A stretch of 32,232 bases of DNA from DATGFK01 sp040007395 (lineage in GTDB: Bacteria; Chloroflexota; Anaerolineae; Aggregatilineales; UBA2796), in NCBI GenBank assembly GCA_040007395.1, contig JBDTVG010000050.1, positions 1 through 32,232 of the forward strand, given 5' to 3'. The notes under the pieces are model-generated. The model saw only the letters and a program-made list of their open reading frames with translations. It did no database searches and had not been told where the DNA came from. This document shows, one piece after another, positions 16,491 through 23,998 of this stretch. Position 1 is the stretch's first letter. Every line of letters begins with the position of its first letter. The position numbers and the translations under genes are program-made.

Positions 16491-17380
16491 CACTCAACAC
16501 GATTCTTCAGACTCTGATTTTTGGTGTGTTTGTCGGCAGCATTTATGGAATTGTGGCTGTCGGTTTGGGATTAGTGTTTGGAGTCATGGGCATTCTGAAT
16601 GTAGCACACGGCGACCTACTCATGGTCGGTGGCTACGTTGGGTTTTGGCTGGTGACACTGACTGGGATCGACCCATTCCTCTCTTTGATAATTGTTGGCC
16701 CACTGATGTTCCTGATGGGTATAGCGCTCAACCGACTACTGTACCGCCGTATTATCCGTTTCGAGGGGGAGACCAAGCTCAAGAATTCCCTGCTGATTAG
16801 CTTTGGTCTGGTCTTGATCCTGCAACAAGTGGCGACTCTGTTGTGGACAGGAGACGAACGGACTATCCAGACAGCCAACGCAGGCAAGAGCTTAATGCTT
16901 GGTGGGCTGGTGTTTCCGTATACACGGTTGGCAAACCTCGGTATTGGCTTGTTGATCATCGTGCTTCTGCATTTGTTTCTGCATCGGACATACTTTGGCA
17001 AGGCGCTTCGTGCCACGGCGGAAGATTGGGAAGCTGCCATCTTAGCGGGCATAGACATCCAACGTGTGTATATGGTCGCCTTCTCGCTAGGTACCGCGCT
17101 AGCGGGGATTGCAGGAACTTTGGTCGCGGTGAACTATGGGTTGGGACCCACGATTGGTCTCTCGTGGACTCTGAAAGCGCTGATCGTGGTGGTCTTGGCT
17201 GGCACAGGCAGTGTAACTGGGGCTTTCCCGGCTGGCATCTTGCTCGGTGTAATCGAGGCGATAAGCGCACTGGCAATTGACCCCGCCTATCGCGAAGTAG
17301 TAGGTCTTGTACTCTTCATGTTGATCTTGCTGCTGCGACCACAAGGATTGTTTGGCAAGGCAGAACGGGGGTTGGCATGA
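16487..17380 (+). CDS. livH: Branched-chain-type ABC transporter permease (LivH)
   Basis: An inner-membrane permease of 297 residues with about eight hydrophobic helices. It starts at GTG 16487 (GTGA overlap). Family features are GSIYGIVAVGLGLVFGVMGI followed by NVAHGDLLMVGGY, RATAEDWEAAILAGID (the loop docking the ATPase), and GTGSVTGAFPAGILLGVIEA. The end, LLRPQGLFGKAERGLA, is also typical. It forms the translocation channel with the LivM subunit. Confidence 0.94.
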   Translation: MTLNTILQTLIFGVFVGSIYGIVAVGLGLVFGVMGILNVAHGDLLMVGGYVGFWLVTLTGIDPFLSLIIVGPLMFLMGIALNRLLYRRIIRFEGETKLKNSLLISFGLVLILQQVATLLWTGDERTIQTANAGKSLMLGGLVFPYTRLANLGIGLLIIVLLHLFLHRTYFGKALRATAEDWEAAILAGIDIQRVYMVAFSLGTALAGIAGTLVAVNYGLGPTIGLSWTLKALIVVVLAGTGSVTGAFPAGILLGVIEAISALAIDPAYREVVGLVLFMLILLLRPQGLFGKAERGLA

Positions 17381-18384
17381 ACAATATTGCGCTGGAACAA
17401 CCCCCTGAGGCCGGAGTAGACGAATCTGGACACCTCAAGCGCTGGGCAGTTCTAGCTGCTGTGGGGCTGGGGATTGTGGCTGCACTCGTTCCACACATAA
17501 CCCAACGACAAGATATTATCAATCGGTTATTTCTGATTTTTCTGTATATCACGCTGGGGCAGAGTTGGAATATTTTGGCTGGTTTTGCAGGCCAGATCAA
17601 TCTGGGCCATGCCGCGTTTTTTGGCATAGGAGCGCTGGTAACACGCACGCTATGGCTCAATGGGATGGCCTTCCCGTTTGCCTTTGTCTTGGGTGGACTG
17701 ACCTCGATGGGTTTTGCGCTCCTGATCGGTATTCCGACTTTTCGTTTGCGCGGTGCTTACTTCGCCATCGGCACGCTAGCGCTGGCTGAAGTTCTGCGTA
17801 TCACGGTATCCAATACTAATCCACTGATCAGTACCCTGCCTATGGACAGCATCACAACCTACGATCTCTCGGCACGATATTACCTAGCGCTAGGTCTGGC
17901 GTGTGCGACGATGCTCAGTACCTATTTATTGCTACGTTCTCGATTAAGTTTGGGTATTATGGCACTGCGTGAAGACGAAGATGCGGCGCAGGCGACGGGA
18001 GTCCGCACCGTGCAGCACAAACTGCTTGCCCTTGCCATCAGTAGTTTTTTTGCAGGGCTAGCCGGAGCGACGTTCGCGTTCTATCAGGTCAGTTACTACC
18101 CGCAAGCACCATTTCAGCCGGAATGGACTTTTGATGCACTGCTGGTGAGTTTCATTGGGGGTTTAGGCACACTGATTGGCCCATTGCTTGGAGCAGTTTT
18201 CTTTATCACAGTACGAGAGCAATTGTCTCTCGTTGTGCAAGCTCATGAGGTTGTCTTTGGGGTGCTGTTCATTGTAATCGTGTTAGCGCTGCCGGGTGGT
18301 CTGGTCAATATCTGGGCGCGGCTGACCAAACTGTTCGCTGCGCTCCGCAAGCGTAATAAAGCCATCCATATTCAAGCACCCTAA
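17377..18384 (+). CDS. livM: Branched-chain-type ABC transporter permease (LivM)
   Basis: Second permease, 335 residues, overlapping LivH by four bases. After about 25 polar residues come the helices and the LivM signatures GQSWNILAGFAGQINLGHAA and RGAYFAIGTLALAEVLRI. The cytoplasmic coupling loop MALREDEDAAQATGVRTV and the late GGLGTLIGPLLGAVFF motif follow. The five-gene importer ends here; 168 bases separate it from the aldehyde dehydrogenase gene. That gap has no clear terminator, so read-through is plausible. Confidence 0.94.
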   Translation: MNNIALEQPPEAGVDESGHLKRWAVLAAVGLGIVAALVPHITQRQDIINRLFLIFLYITLGQSWNILAGFAGQINLGHAAFFGIGALVTRTLWLNGMAFPFAFVLGGLTSMGFALLIGIPTFRLRGAYFAIGTLALAEVLRITVSNTNPLISTLPMDSITTYDLSARYYLALGLACATMLSTYLLLRSRLSLGIMALREDEDAAQATGVRTVQHKLLALAISSFFAGLAGATFAFYQVSYYPQAPFQPEWTFDALLVSFIGGLGTLIGPLLGAVFFITVREQLSLVVQAHEVVFGVLFIVIVLALPGGLVNIWARLTKLFAALRKRNKAIHIQAP

Positions 18385-18552
18385 TGGGCTAACTGCTAGC
18401 TGGTACTTTGAAAGGAGTCTTGAACGTATAACGTGATTGAATAGATTATTTGGGACAGCGTAGTAAGGGTCTTTGGCATTCTTTACCGGATACTCCCGGC
18501 CTGAACTAACTTGGCTAGTCATACTTGAAAATTTTAACTAAAGGATTAAACG

Positions 18553-20007
18553 ATGACCAAAGAATATCAGATGTATATCGGCGGGAAATGGGTCAATTCA
18601 GCAGACAACAAAACCTTTGACGATCATAATCCGTTCACAGGAGAGGTATTCGCCAAAGTTGCTGCCGGTAAACGTGAGGATGCGAAACGTGCGGTAGAAG
18701 CCGCCGCTGCTGCATTCCCAGAATGGGCAGCCACACCGCCCGCTGTGCGACGTGCCTTATTCTTAAAAGCGGCGGATGTTATGGAGAGTCGGCAGGAAGA
18801 ATTAGTTCGTATTCTGGCTGAGGAAACCGGATCAACCATTGGCATTGCCATGTTCCAGATGTTTTTTGTACCGGGACTGTTCCGGGAAGCGGCTGCCCAA
18901 GCCTACAACGTGACTGGCGAAATAATCCCCGGCGACTATCCCGGCGTATTTCACATGGCGCTGCGCCAACCAGCAGGCGTTGTTGCTGGGTTCGGCCCTT
19001 TCAACGTACCCTATATTCTGTGCGCCCGTGCAGTGACGTTGCCCATTGCCTATGGCAATACGGCAGTTCTCAAGCCTTCCGAAGAAGCACCCGTCACAGG
19101 TGGCGTTCTGATTGCTGAGATTTTCGAGGAAGCGGGTTTCCCCCCCGGCGTGCTCAATGTCCTAACCCATGCCAAAGAAGACGCGCCCGACGTTGGCGAC
19201 GAACTGATTGCTCATCCGGCGGTACGCCGTATCAGCTTTACTGGCTCGACGGAAGTTGGACGCATCGTCGCTGAGAAGGCAGGTCGGCACCTCAAGCGGG
19301 CTGTAATGGAACTTGGTGGCAAAGATCCGCTCATCATTTTGCGAGATGCTGATCTGGATTATGCCGCTGATGCAGCAGCTTGGGGAACCTTTCTCCACCA
19401 AGGTCAAATTTGTATGTCAACCGAACGGATCATTGTTGAACGTCCTATTGCCGAGGCATTCATCGATAAACTAGCCCAGCGTGGTTCGGCGTTGAAGATG
19501 GGTAATCCGCTTGATCCTGCAACAGCAATTGGCCCGCTGATCAATCAAGCAGCGGTCAATAAGGTAAATATGCACGTTCAAGAGGCGGTCGCGGCGGGGG
19601 CAAAGGTCATCATCGGCGGCAAAAATGACAACCTCGTCTATCACCCAACTATCCTCACTGATGTTACGGACAAAATGAAAATCTTTACAGACCAGACCTT
19701 TGGCCCAGTCGCCGGAATTGTCGTCGTCGATAATGCCGAAGAGGCCTTGATGGTCGCCAATAATTCTTCGTATGGACTAGGTGCGGGCATCATCACCGAT
19801 GACTTCAACAAAGCGCTGGAGATGGCTCAACGCTTGGATACAGGCATGGTGCATATCAATGATCAGACCGTGAACGACTATCCGCAGGTACCCTTTGGTG
19901 GCGTAAAGGGCAGTGGCTTTGGTCGGCTGGGCGGCAAAGCAGCTTTAGATGAATTCACCGAACTGCGTTGGGTCAGCATACAGCGTACCAATAGAACATT
20001 CCCATAA
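18553..20007 (+). CDS. vdh: Vanillin dehydrogenase-like NAD(P)-dependent aldehyde dehydrogenase
   Basis: Oxidises an aromatic aldehyde to its acid in the cytoplasm. Its 484 residues fit the family. Catalytic E253 (VMELGGKDP) and C287 (HQGQICMSTERIIVE) are present, plus cofactor loop FTGSTEVGRIV and late PFGGVKGSGFGRLGG. The QGQICMSTER segment and the C-terminal FTELRWVSIQ stretch closely resemble Pseudomonas vanillin dehydrogenase as I recall it, and set it apart from betaine- or succinate-semialdehyde enzymes. Start ATG 18553 is preceded by AAAGGA. It lies between an aromatic-type importer and a P450/pca set, so vanillin, 4-hydroxybenzaldehyde or a related aldehyde is the likely substrate. 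Distinguishing these from sequence alone is not possible. Confidence 0.85.
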   Translation: MTKEYQMYIGGKWVNSADNKTFDDHNPFTGEVFAKVAAGKREDAKRAVEAAAAAFPEWAATPPAVRRALFLKAADVMESRQEELVRILAEETGSTIGIAMFQMFFVPGLFREAAAQAYNVTGEIIPGDYPGVFHMALRQPAGVVAGFGPFNVPYILCARAVTLPIAYGNTAVLKPSEEAPVTGGVLIAEIFEEAGFPPGVLNVLTHAKEDAPDVGDELIAHPAVRRISFTGSTEVGRIVAEKAGRHLKRAVMELGGKDPLIILRDADLDYAADAAAWGTFLHQGQICMSTERIIVERPIAEAFIDKLAQRGSALKMGNPLDPATAIGPLINQAAVNKVNMHVQEAVAAGAKVIIGGKNDNLVYHPTILTDVTDKMKIFTDQTFGPVAGIVVVDNAEEALMVANNSSYGLGAGIITDDFNKALEMAQRLDTGMVHINDQTVNDYPQVPFGGVKGSGFGRLGGKAALDEFTELRWVSIQRTNRTFP

Positions 20008-20048
20008 CCAGGAAAGAGCAGGGAGCCAAAACAAGCCAAAAAAGTTGA

Positions 20049-20097
20049 AGCCAGATAGCGAGTGAGTATTCTGACCAGCCGCATTTGCTATCTGGCT
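20049..20097 (+). promoter_or_regulatory. Long RNA hairpin between vdh and the small membrane protein
   Basis: AGCCAGATAGC (20049-20059) pairs perfectly with GCTATCTGGCT (20087-20097). The stem extends inward through five more pairs with GU wobbles, leaving a 17-base loop. No T-run follows. It sits 49 bases before the small ORF and may set a processing site or partial terminator within the operon. Confidence 0.6.
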
Positions 20098-20145
20098 CTC
20101 ATGGGACTGAAATATTCTGCTAATCAAGATTTTTGGGAGATCATA

Positions 20146-20247
20146 ATGACTCACATTACAAAAATTCATGAAGCTTGGTTCAAACTATTTGGAATTATTC
20201 TCATTGTCGCGACTGCGTACTTGGCGGGCGAAAATGTGTTCCCGTAA
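20146..20247 (+). CDS. Small single-helix membrane protein (33 residues), unknown function
   Basis: ATG at 20146 follows GGGAG by six bases, a good ribosome site. The product has a polar start (MTHITKIHEAW), one hydrophobic segment (FKLFGIILIVATAYLAG) and a short tail (ENVFP). It lies 37 bases before the P450 start and in the same direction, within the aromatic operon. I do not recognise it. The ribosome site, clean helix and conserved operon direction argue for translation. A role in anchoring or assisting the P450 or importer is conceivable but unsupported. Confidence 0.5.
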   Translation: MTHITKIHEAWFKLFGIILIVATAYLAGENVFP

Positions 20248-20284
20248 AGCGTTTCGGTTAGTTTTGTGATAAGGAAGTGTGATC

Positions 20285-21463
20285 GTGTTTAACTATACAC
20301 TCAAGCTAATTGCCGATGAAGATCCGTATCCTACCTATAAATGGATGCGCGATAACGAGCCAGCGCATTATTCTGAAAGCGAAAATATCTGGGTCTTGAC
20401 CCGTTTTAAGGATGTATCCGACTCGTTCAAAAATTGGAAGGTTTGGTCATCGATGCGGCGCGGCAATCTGGTGAACGATATGCCAGAACGGGTCGGTAAA
20501 ACGCTCGGCACATCAGATCCGCCCAGTCATAGTTTTGCACGCGGACTCGTCAACAAAGCCTTCACGCCGCGCACCGTTGCCGAACTCATGCCACGAATCC
20601 GTTCGTTGGCGCAGCGGCTTAGTGCTCAGGCGCGTGAGAAAGGTACGCTTGAATTTGTAGCAGACATCTCAGCCCCGTTCAACGCTGCTATTCTAGGAAC
20701 GATGTTTGGCGTACCCGACGCGGATTTTATTAACTTGCGGCACTGGCTCGATGATTTTTTCCTACGTGAGCCTGTCAAAGAAGGGGAAACTCCTCGACAA
20801 GTTGTGGCGATGGGTAAACTCCGTGAATATCTCAACGCGCTGGTCATGGAACGGCAGTCCACTCAAGCTAATCAAGCTGACGACTTGATGACTGCCATGT
20901 TGCTGGCTGAAGAAGATGGAAAACGGCTTAGTCAGGAACAGGTTGTCATCACGACGATGACTTTTCTAACCGCAGGCTTTGAATCGACCAATAACCTATT
21001 TACCAACCTGACCAATGCTCTGGCCTGCCACCCGCAGATGTTCGCGCAGTTGAAACAACAGCCCAACCTTGTACCAGCCTTTGTTGAAGAGGGGATGCGC
21101 TGGGATTCGGCAGCACAGGGTTTTGTGCGGTCTCCTAATCAGGACATTACGCTGCATGACAAGGTTATCCCGGAGGGGTCACAAGTCCTGCTGCACATCG
21201 GATCAGCGAACCGCGACGAACGCGAGTTTGAGAACGCTGATGCGTTTGACTTGACCCGCGACAATAAGCGGCATGTTGGGCTGGGGCAAGGCGTTCACTT
21301 TTGCGTGGGTGCGCCGTTAGCCCGTGAGATGACCCATACGATCTTTGAAGAAATGCTGGCAGCTAGCGACGTTTGGGAAGCTAATCTATCCAGTGCGACG
21401 CGGGTTCTGACTCCTAACTTTCGAGGGTTTGCCCGCTTGCCGTTAACAATTCATAACGGCTAG
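20285..21463 (+). CDS. Cytochrome P450 monooxygenase (candidate aromatic O-demethylase)
   Basis: A soluble bacterial P450 of 392 residues. It shows the DPPSH segment near the C-helix, the I-helix oxygen-activation motif AGFEST (230-235), the ExxR pair E269/R272, GSANRDERE, and the haem loop GLGQGVHFCVG with C340 as thiolate ligand. All essentials are intact. GTG at 20285 is preferred because AAGGAA lies eight bases upstream; the GTG at 20279 is too close to that site. It stands between a vanillin-dehydrogenase-like gene and pcaD, so it may hydroxylate or O-demethylate a benzoate to give protocatechuate, as CYP199A enzymes do for methoxybenzoates. That substrate is inferred. No ferredoxin or reductase gene lies nearby, so redox partners must come from elsewhere. 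Confidence 0.9.
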   Translation: MFNYTLKLIADEDPYPTYKWMRDNEPAHYSESENIWVLTRFKDVSDSFKNWKVWSSMRRGNLVNDMPERVGKTLGTSDPPSHSFARGLVNKAFTPRTVAELMPRIRSLAQRLSAQAREKGTLEFVADISAPFNAAILGTMFGVPDADFINLRHWLDDFFLREPVKEGETPRQVVAMGKLREYLNALVMERQSTQANQADDLMTAMLLAEEDGKRLSQEQVVITTMTFLTAGFESTNNLFTNLTNALACHPQMFAQLKQQPNLVPAFVEEGMRWDSAAQGFVRSPNQDITLHDKVIPEGSQVLLHIGSANRDEREFENADAFDLTRDNKRHVGLGQGVHFCVGAPLAREMTHTIFEEMLAASDVWEANLSSATRVLTPNFRGFARLPLTIHNG

Positions 21464-21511
21464 CGTTATATCGAGACAATTTGATAGAGATAGTCGTTAA
21501 TCGGAGTGGAT

Positions 21512-22306
21512 ATGCAGTTCGCAACAGTCGGAGGCATTACATTACACTATCGCTTGGAGGGACGGCAAGATGCGTTAGCGCTAATCTTTGTTCACTCTAT
21601 TGGAACCGATCTGAGAATTTGGGATAGTGTGCTGCCTCATTTCGCTGACGACTTCAAGCTGATTCGCCATGACTTACGCGGTCATGGCTTGTCGGATGAC
21701 TCGCCTGCCCCCAAATCAATGCGTAACCATGTGGATGACTTGCAAGGTTTGATCAGCTATTTGCAGATCGAAGTGGCAATCGTCATTGGCATATCGTTAG
21801 GGGGCTTGGTCGCGATGGGCTACGCAGCGGCCTACCCACAACACGTCAAAGCTTTGGTACTGTGTGATACCGCCACAAAAATCGGAACGGCTGCTGCGTG
21901 GAATGCGCGAATTGAGACGCTGCGGCAACACGGCATTGATTCAATGGATGAAGTAATCGTGGCGCGTTGGTTCTCGCCAGCCTATATCAACCAACACCCG
22001 GCTGAATATCGCGGCTACCGCAACATGCTCACCCGTACTTCACTCGTCGGTTACACTGCGTCCTGTGAAGCCATCCGCGATGTGGATATGACTGAAGCCG
22101 CCCGCACAATCACTGCCAAAACACTGGTGCTATGTGGTACAGAAGATGTCTCCACATCGCCCGATCAAGGACGTGCTCTAGCGGAGACTCTACCGAATGC
22201 CAGCTTCGCTGTGGTGGAAGGCGCAGGACACCTGCCCTGTATCGAACAAAGCGACCAATTAGCTGGCTTAATCAAGCCATTTTGTCAGGAGCAAATGAAT
22301 GCCTGA
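21512..22306 (+). CDS. pcaD: 3-oxoadipate enol-lactonase
   Basis: Hydrolyses 3-oxoadipate enol-lactone to 3-oxoadipate in the beta-ketoadipate pathway. An alpha/beta hydrolase of 264 residues with catalytic triad S95 (GISLGG), D212 (GTEDVS) and H240 (GAGHLP). The oxyanion segment FVHSIGTDLRIWD closely matches the NSLGTDLRMWD-type segment of PcaD. ATG 21512 is chosen because GGAG sits five bases upstream; a GTG at 21506 would lie inside that site. It overlaps pcaC by eight bases and starts 48 bases after the P450, so all are probably on one transcript. Confidence 0.92.
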   Translation: MQFATVGGITLHYRLEGRQDALALIFVHSIGTDLRIWDSVLPHFADDFKLIRHDLRGHGLSDDSPAPKSMRNHVDDLQGLISYLQIEVAIVIGISLGGLVAMGYAAAYPQHVKALVLCDTATKIGTAAAWNARIETLRQHGIDSMDEVIVARWFSPAYINQHPAEYRGYRNMLTRTSLVGYTASCEAIRDVDMTEAARTITAKTLVLCGTEDVSTSPDQGRALAETLPNASFAVVEGAGHLPCIEQSDQLAGLIKPFCQEQMNA

Positions 22307-22697
22307 TTCAAAATATGAAGAGGGGATGAAGGTTCGCCGCGCTGTTTTGGGCGATCAGTATGTAGACCAAGCCGAGGCCAACAAAACGCCGTTCGATGCT
22401 GATTTTCAGCAATTTATCACGGAAACAGCTTGGGGATCGGTGTGGGCGCGTCCGCAACTGGATCATCGGACGCGACATTTAGTAACCATCGCGATCTTGG
22501 CTGCACTCGGTAAAGAACACGAGTTAGCGCTGCATCTACGTTCAATTCAGAATACAGGTGCCTCACAAGAAGATGTGAAGGAGATTCTGCTTCACGTTGC
22601 TGCTTATGCTGGTATTCCTACCGCGAACGCCGCCTTCGCGGTTGCCAAAAAAGTCTTCGCAGAATTTACCGAAAATAATATTGCTTCGGAGGGGTAA
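22299..22697 (+). CDS. pcaC: 4-carboxymuconolactone decarboxylase
   Basis: Converts 4-carboxymuconolactone to the enol-lactone used by PcaD. The 132-residue size is typical. The family motif region includes FITETAWGSVWARPQLDHRT, then RHLVTIAILAALGKEHELAL and H-x-R-S with the conserved histidines, plus TGASQEDVKEILLHVAAYAG and PTANAAFAVAK. ATG 22299 overlaps the end of pcaD, whose own final codons contain the ribosome site CAGGAG. It is a stand-alone PcaC, not the PcaL fusion seen in many actinobacteria. Confidence 0.93.
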   Translation: MPDSKYEEGMKVRRAVLGDQYVDQAEANKTPFDADFQQFITETAWGSVWARPQLDHRTRHLVTIAILAALGKEHELALHLRSIQNTGASQEDVKEILLHVAAYAGIPTANAAFAVAKKVFAEFTENNIASEG

Positions 22698-22698
22698 C

Positions 22699-23418
22699 AT
22701 GATTAGTTCCAAACAACTTACCTATCTTGATTGGAGTGCTCAACCGCCGTACTTATATCCACCCTATAAATCAACGGTCAAGCGCTCACCACAAAAGCCG
22801 CTGATCCCGCTGCCGCAAACTTTAGCGGAATTGACCGGACCAGTCTACGGGACAGACGACCTCAAGGCGCTGGACAATGACCTCACCAAAAACGCTGTGG
22901 TAAACGGTGAGCCGCTCGGCGAACGGATCATTGTGACTGGACGAGTCCTTGACGAATACAATCGACCCGTGCCGAATGCTCTGGTCGAAATCTGGCAAAC
23001 CAACGCCAGTGGTCGCTATGTCCACAAACAAGAAGTGCACCCAGCACCGCTTGACCCAAACTTTAACGGGGCAGGCCGTGCGCTGACTAATAGCAATGGC
23101 GAGTACCAGTTCATCACCATCAAGCCGGGTGCCTATCCTTGGCGCAATCACGACAATGCGTGGCGACCCGCCCACATTCACTTTTCGCTGTTTGGCACCA
23201 ATTTCCTGTCTCGCTTGGTGACACAAATGTACTTTCCCGGCGATCCATTGCTGGCGCTAGACGTTATTTCTCAGAGCATACCCGATGAAGAAGGGCGGCA
23301 ACGGCTGATAGCCAACTATGCCCACGACGTGACTCAGCCTGAATGGGCATTGGGTTACCGCTTTGATATTGTCCTGTGTGGGAGCCAGATGACTCCCTTT
23401 GAGACGAGGCAAGCCTGA
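22699..23418 (+). CDS. pcaH: Protocatechuate 3,4-dioxygenase, beta subunit
   Basis: The iron-bearing subunit that cleaves protocatechuate between its hydroxyls to 3-carboxy-cis,cis-muconate. It has 239 residues, matching the Pseudomonas subunit. Fe(III) ligands fall at Y107 (SGRYVHK), Y146 (PGAYPWRN), H159 and H161 (RPAHIHFS), each one less than the Pseudomonas numbering. The N-terminal domain includes YPPYKSTVKRSP and LTGPVYG, typical of PcaH. ATG 22699 has GGAGGGG six bases upstream. A longer frame opening inside pcaC (22597) is rejected because its extra residues are just pcaC in another frame. It is followed one base later by pcaG. Confidence 0.96.
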   Translation: MISSKQLTYLDWSAQPPYLYPPYKSTVKRSPQKPLIPLPQTLAELTGPVYGTDDLKALDNDLTKNAVVNGEPLGERIIVTGRVLDEYNRPVPNALVEIWQTNASGRYVHKQEVHPAPLDPNFNGAGRALTNSNGEYQFITIKPGAYPWRNHDNAWRPAHIHFSLFGTNFLSRLVTQMYFPGDPLLALDVISQSIPDEEGRQRLIANYAHDVTQPEWALGYRFDIVLCGSQMTPFETRQA

Positions 23419-23419
23419 G

Positions 23420-23992
23420 ATGCTAAAACAAACGCCTAGCCAGACGGTTGGCCCTTGGTTTAAGTTCGGGCTGGTCTTTGAGGGTGGGAATAACCTGCTA
23501 ACCGACGAGACGAAAGGCCAACGCATCAATATCAAAGGCCGCGTGTTCGATGGCGATGGCGCTCCCATCGTTGATGCGCTGGTCGAAATTTGGCAACCCG
23601 ATGCACAGGGGATTTTCAACAGCCCTGCTGACCCACGCCACGCCGAGGTCGATCCCCATTTTCACGGGTTTGGTCGGGCGGAAACCGCGCCAGATAATAT
23701 CTATACTTTCAAGACCATCAAGCCGGGTCGTATTGCTTGGGATGACAAACAGGAACAATCACCGTTCATCAATGTCCGCATCTTTGCACGTGGGATGCTA
23801 AACTTCGTAATTACCCGTTTGTATTTTTCCGACGAACAATCTAACCAAACTGATCCAGTGCTCAACTTAATTCAAGATACTAAGCGTCGGCAAACCTTAA
23901 TCGCCCAACTTGAGCCATCGAATGATTTGCCAACCTATTATTTCGATATTGTGCTTCAGGGTGATCACGAGACGGTATTCTTTGAGCCATAA
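23420..23992 (+). CDS. pcaG: Protocatechuate 3,4-dioxygenase, alpha subunit
   Basis: The structural partner of PcaH, 190 residues, slightly shorter than the roughly 200 of Pseudomonas. It begins with MLKQTPSQTVGPWFKFGL (QTxGPF is the PcaG hallmark). It carries the intradiol fold segments DALVEIWQPDAQGIF, PHFHGFGRAET and FINVRIFARGMLNFVITRLY. As expected for the alpha chain, the iron-ligand tyrosines and histidines are replaced (PGRIAWDD, SPFINVRIF). The start at 23420 lies one base after the pcaH stop, with GAGG about ten bases upstream. An earlier ATG at 23399 would overlap pcaH and adds no family residues. Confidence 0.95.
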   Translation: MLKQTPSQTVGPWFKFGLVFEGGNNLLTDETKGQRINIKGRVFDGDGAPIVDALVEIWQPDAQGIFNSPADPRHAEVDPHFHGFGRAETAPDNIYTFKTIKPGRIAWDDKQEQSPFINVRIFARGMLNFVITRLYFSDEQSNQTDPVLNLIQDTKRRQTLIAQLEPSNDLPTYYFDIVLQGDHETVFFEP

Positions 23993-23998
23993 GACGCT

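Noticed and set aside
22597..22698. Extended N-terminus for pcaH
   Set aside because: The extra residues come from pcaC read in another frame. ATG 22699 has a strong GGAGGGG and gives ligand numbering matching known PcaH.
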